A DNA stretch of 21,172 bases from CAZABS01 sp964483635 (GTDB lineage: Bacteria > Patescibacteriota > Minisyncoccia > Moranbacterales > UBA1568). The notes under the pieces were generated by a model that was not told where the DNA came from, ran no database searches, and saw only the letters and a program-made list of their open reading frames with translations. The first letter of the stretch is position 1; each line of letters opens with the position of its first letter. A program made the position numbers and the translations under genes. Shown here piece after piece: positions 20,577-21,172 of the stretch. The stretch is taken from positions 1 to 21,172 of the forward strand of contig CAZABS010000015.1 in NCBI GenBank assembly GCA_964483635.1. Direction: 5' to 3'.

Positions 20577-20756
20577 ATGAGAACCATCATTCTTGGTGTG
20601 GTGCTTTATGCGGTGACATGTTCGCTGGCTCTGGCGGGAGACATCGTCTTGGAGAAGAAGAAGGGTCCTCGTACGAACGTCACGGCGGTCACTGTGCCGG
20701 CACCGGCGTCGATTCCCCCCATGTTGGACAAGAAGGGGGGTCCACGGCGAAACTGA
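20577..20756 (+). CDS. Small secreted peptide with a duplicated KKxGPR motif (unit a)
   Basis: 59 residues with a good SD (AGGAG, five bases before ATG 20577). Residues 1-20 form a signal peptide (one Arg, a hydrophobic core, LALA before Gly-Asp), so a mature peptide of about 39 residues is expected. It carries two similar basic blocks, LEKKKGPRTN near its start and LDKKGGPRRN at its very end, joined by a Val/Pro/Ala linker. No Cys is left after cleavage and there is no membrane anchor. No family is recognised. Followed by a strong terminator, so it is a one-gene unit. Codons are GC-richer than those of the neighbouring oxidoreductase gene. Confidence 0.72.
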   Translation: MRTIILGVVLYAVTCSLALAGDIVLEKKKGPRTNVTAVTVPAPASIPPMLDKKGGPRRN

Positions 20757-20778
20757 GTCTCCGAGCACTCGGATGAAC

Positions 20779-20816
20779 GGCCCCCCGCTATGTCTTGCGG
20801 GGCGGCTGTTTTTCAT
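20779..20816 (+). terminator. Terminator of unit a
   Basis: CCCCGC ... GCGGGG stem extended by GGC/GCC-type pairs, then TGTTTTTCAT. A small CCGAG/CTCGG hairpin precedes it (20761-20772). Confidence 0.85.
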
Positions 20817-20843
20817 ACCCTCTACAAGGAGAGAGGATTTCGC

Positions 20844-20849
20844 TATAAT
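20844..20849 (+). promoter_or_regulatory. -10 box of the last gene
   Basis: Perfect TATAAT; no clear -35. Leader of about 33 bases to ATG 20889, no SD. Confidence 0.5.
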
Positions 20850-20888
20850 GGAATGACCTTTGGTAACAGTTCATGCGAAGTTCATAGT

Positions 20889-21172
20889 ATGACTCTGTAC
20901 ATGGTTACCCCATCAGGAGAAAGCCCGTGGTATCGCCGAAAGCGCACTTTTCTTGTTGCTGGCGGAGGTGTTTTAGCGTGCATACTTTTCTTTGGTTTTA
21001 TGTGGGCACGGGGGCGAATGAACGAAGAGAAGCCCCCCGAATTTACCGATCAGCCGCTTTCTTCTTGGGTAGACTCGGGTCCTGATGTGGTGCCAGACAT
21101 TGACAATCGTTTCTATGAGCCCACAAAAGAATCAGATCTACCTCCACTTCCACCACCCCCAGATCCATCAAT
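20889..21172 (+). CDS. Single-TM proline-rich protein, N-terminal part (cut by window edge)
   Basis: The frame is open to the window end (94 codons visible). A short basic cytoplasmic start with WYRRKR (14-19) is followed by one membrane helix (about 21-39) and then an acidic, proline-rich extracellular stretch ending PPLPPPPDP. This is the layout of a type II anchored wall or surface protein; the functional domain would lie beyond the window. M1 (MTLYMV) is taken as the start because it follows the TATAAT at a normal distance; the Met at position 5 is an alternative. Confidence 0.68.
   Translation, partial: MTLYMVTPSGESPWYRRKRTFLVAGGGVLACILFFGFMWARGRMNEEKPPEFTDQPLSSWVDSGPDVVPDIDNRFYEPTKESDLPPLPPPPDPS

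Overview
The window looks like a chromosomal piece of a small-genome bacterium, most likely a Patescibacteria (CPR) member of the Parcubacteria type. This is inferred from the mix of housekeeping genes, the tiny single-gene units between them, several start codons placed almost on the -10 box with no Shine-Dalgarno (SD) sequence, and many short palindromes around tRNA genes. TGA acts as a normal stop (for example at the end of the flavodoxin/ferredoxin-reductase-like gene), so the glycine-recoded CPR lineages are unlikely. Two runs of exactly 100 N are scaffold gaps. One breaks an MFS transporter and the other a small-ORF unit.

Layout. 1-627: start of a membrane protein directly behind tRNA-Glu, then degraded tandem copies of the tRNA-Glu 5' region. 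628-3709: a family 1 glycosidase and a large membrane glycosyltransferase, divergent. 3726-8165 (minus): recG, a small GC-richer orphan unit, then murI, an EamA-type transporter and a cupin in a tight cluster. 8188-10766 (minus): a tRNA-rich zone with three tRNA-Arg (CCG, GCG, TCG) and tRNA-Ser(TGA), interleaved with an MFS transporter and a two-TM protein. 10806-14184: gpmI and rny, divergent. 14257-15163: two unexplained promoter-to-terminator units and an HU gene. 15311-17214: tRNA-Pro, a methyltransferase-like protein and yvcK. 17255-18705: a strongly promoted inverted-repeat RNA or mini-element and two GC-rich small-ORF units. 18718-21172: a VOC protein, a structured RNA unit, an oxidoreductase, tRNA-Gly, a small secreted-peptide gene and the start of a single-TM proline-rich protein.

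How parts fit. MurI supplies D-glutamate for peptidoglycan, YvcK is tied to the wall-precursor/carbon branch, and GpmI and the glycosidase serve sugar metabolism. RNase Y and RecG are core RNA and DNA maintenance proteins. The three tRNA-Arg genes together read all four CGN codons with GCG in place of the usual inosine-modified ACG.

The most unusual material is non-coding. (1) Beside five of the seven tRNA genes lie broken copies of the tRNA ends. In four of them the same two bases (GA of a C-GA-T site) are replaced by an 18-22 bp element of the form CCGT-stem-loop-AGGATGC. Other copies carry TCCGC..GCGGA or CCTGCCT..AGGCAGG palindromes. (2) Six transcription units end in a very GC-rich hairpin followed by a TTTTCATTTC-like tail. 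Most start with a TTGACA/G-17-TANNNT promoter and a hairpin at the RNA 5' end, and they hold short SD-led ORFs or no clear ORF. (3) Two further candidate structured RNAs lie at about 17290-17406 and 19300-19443.
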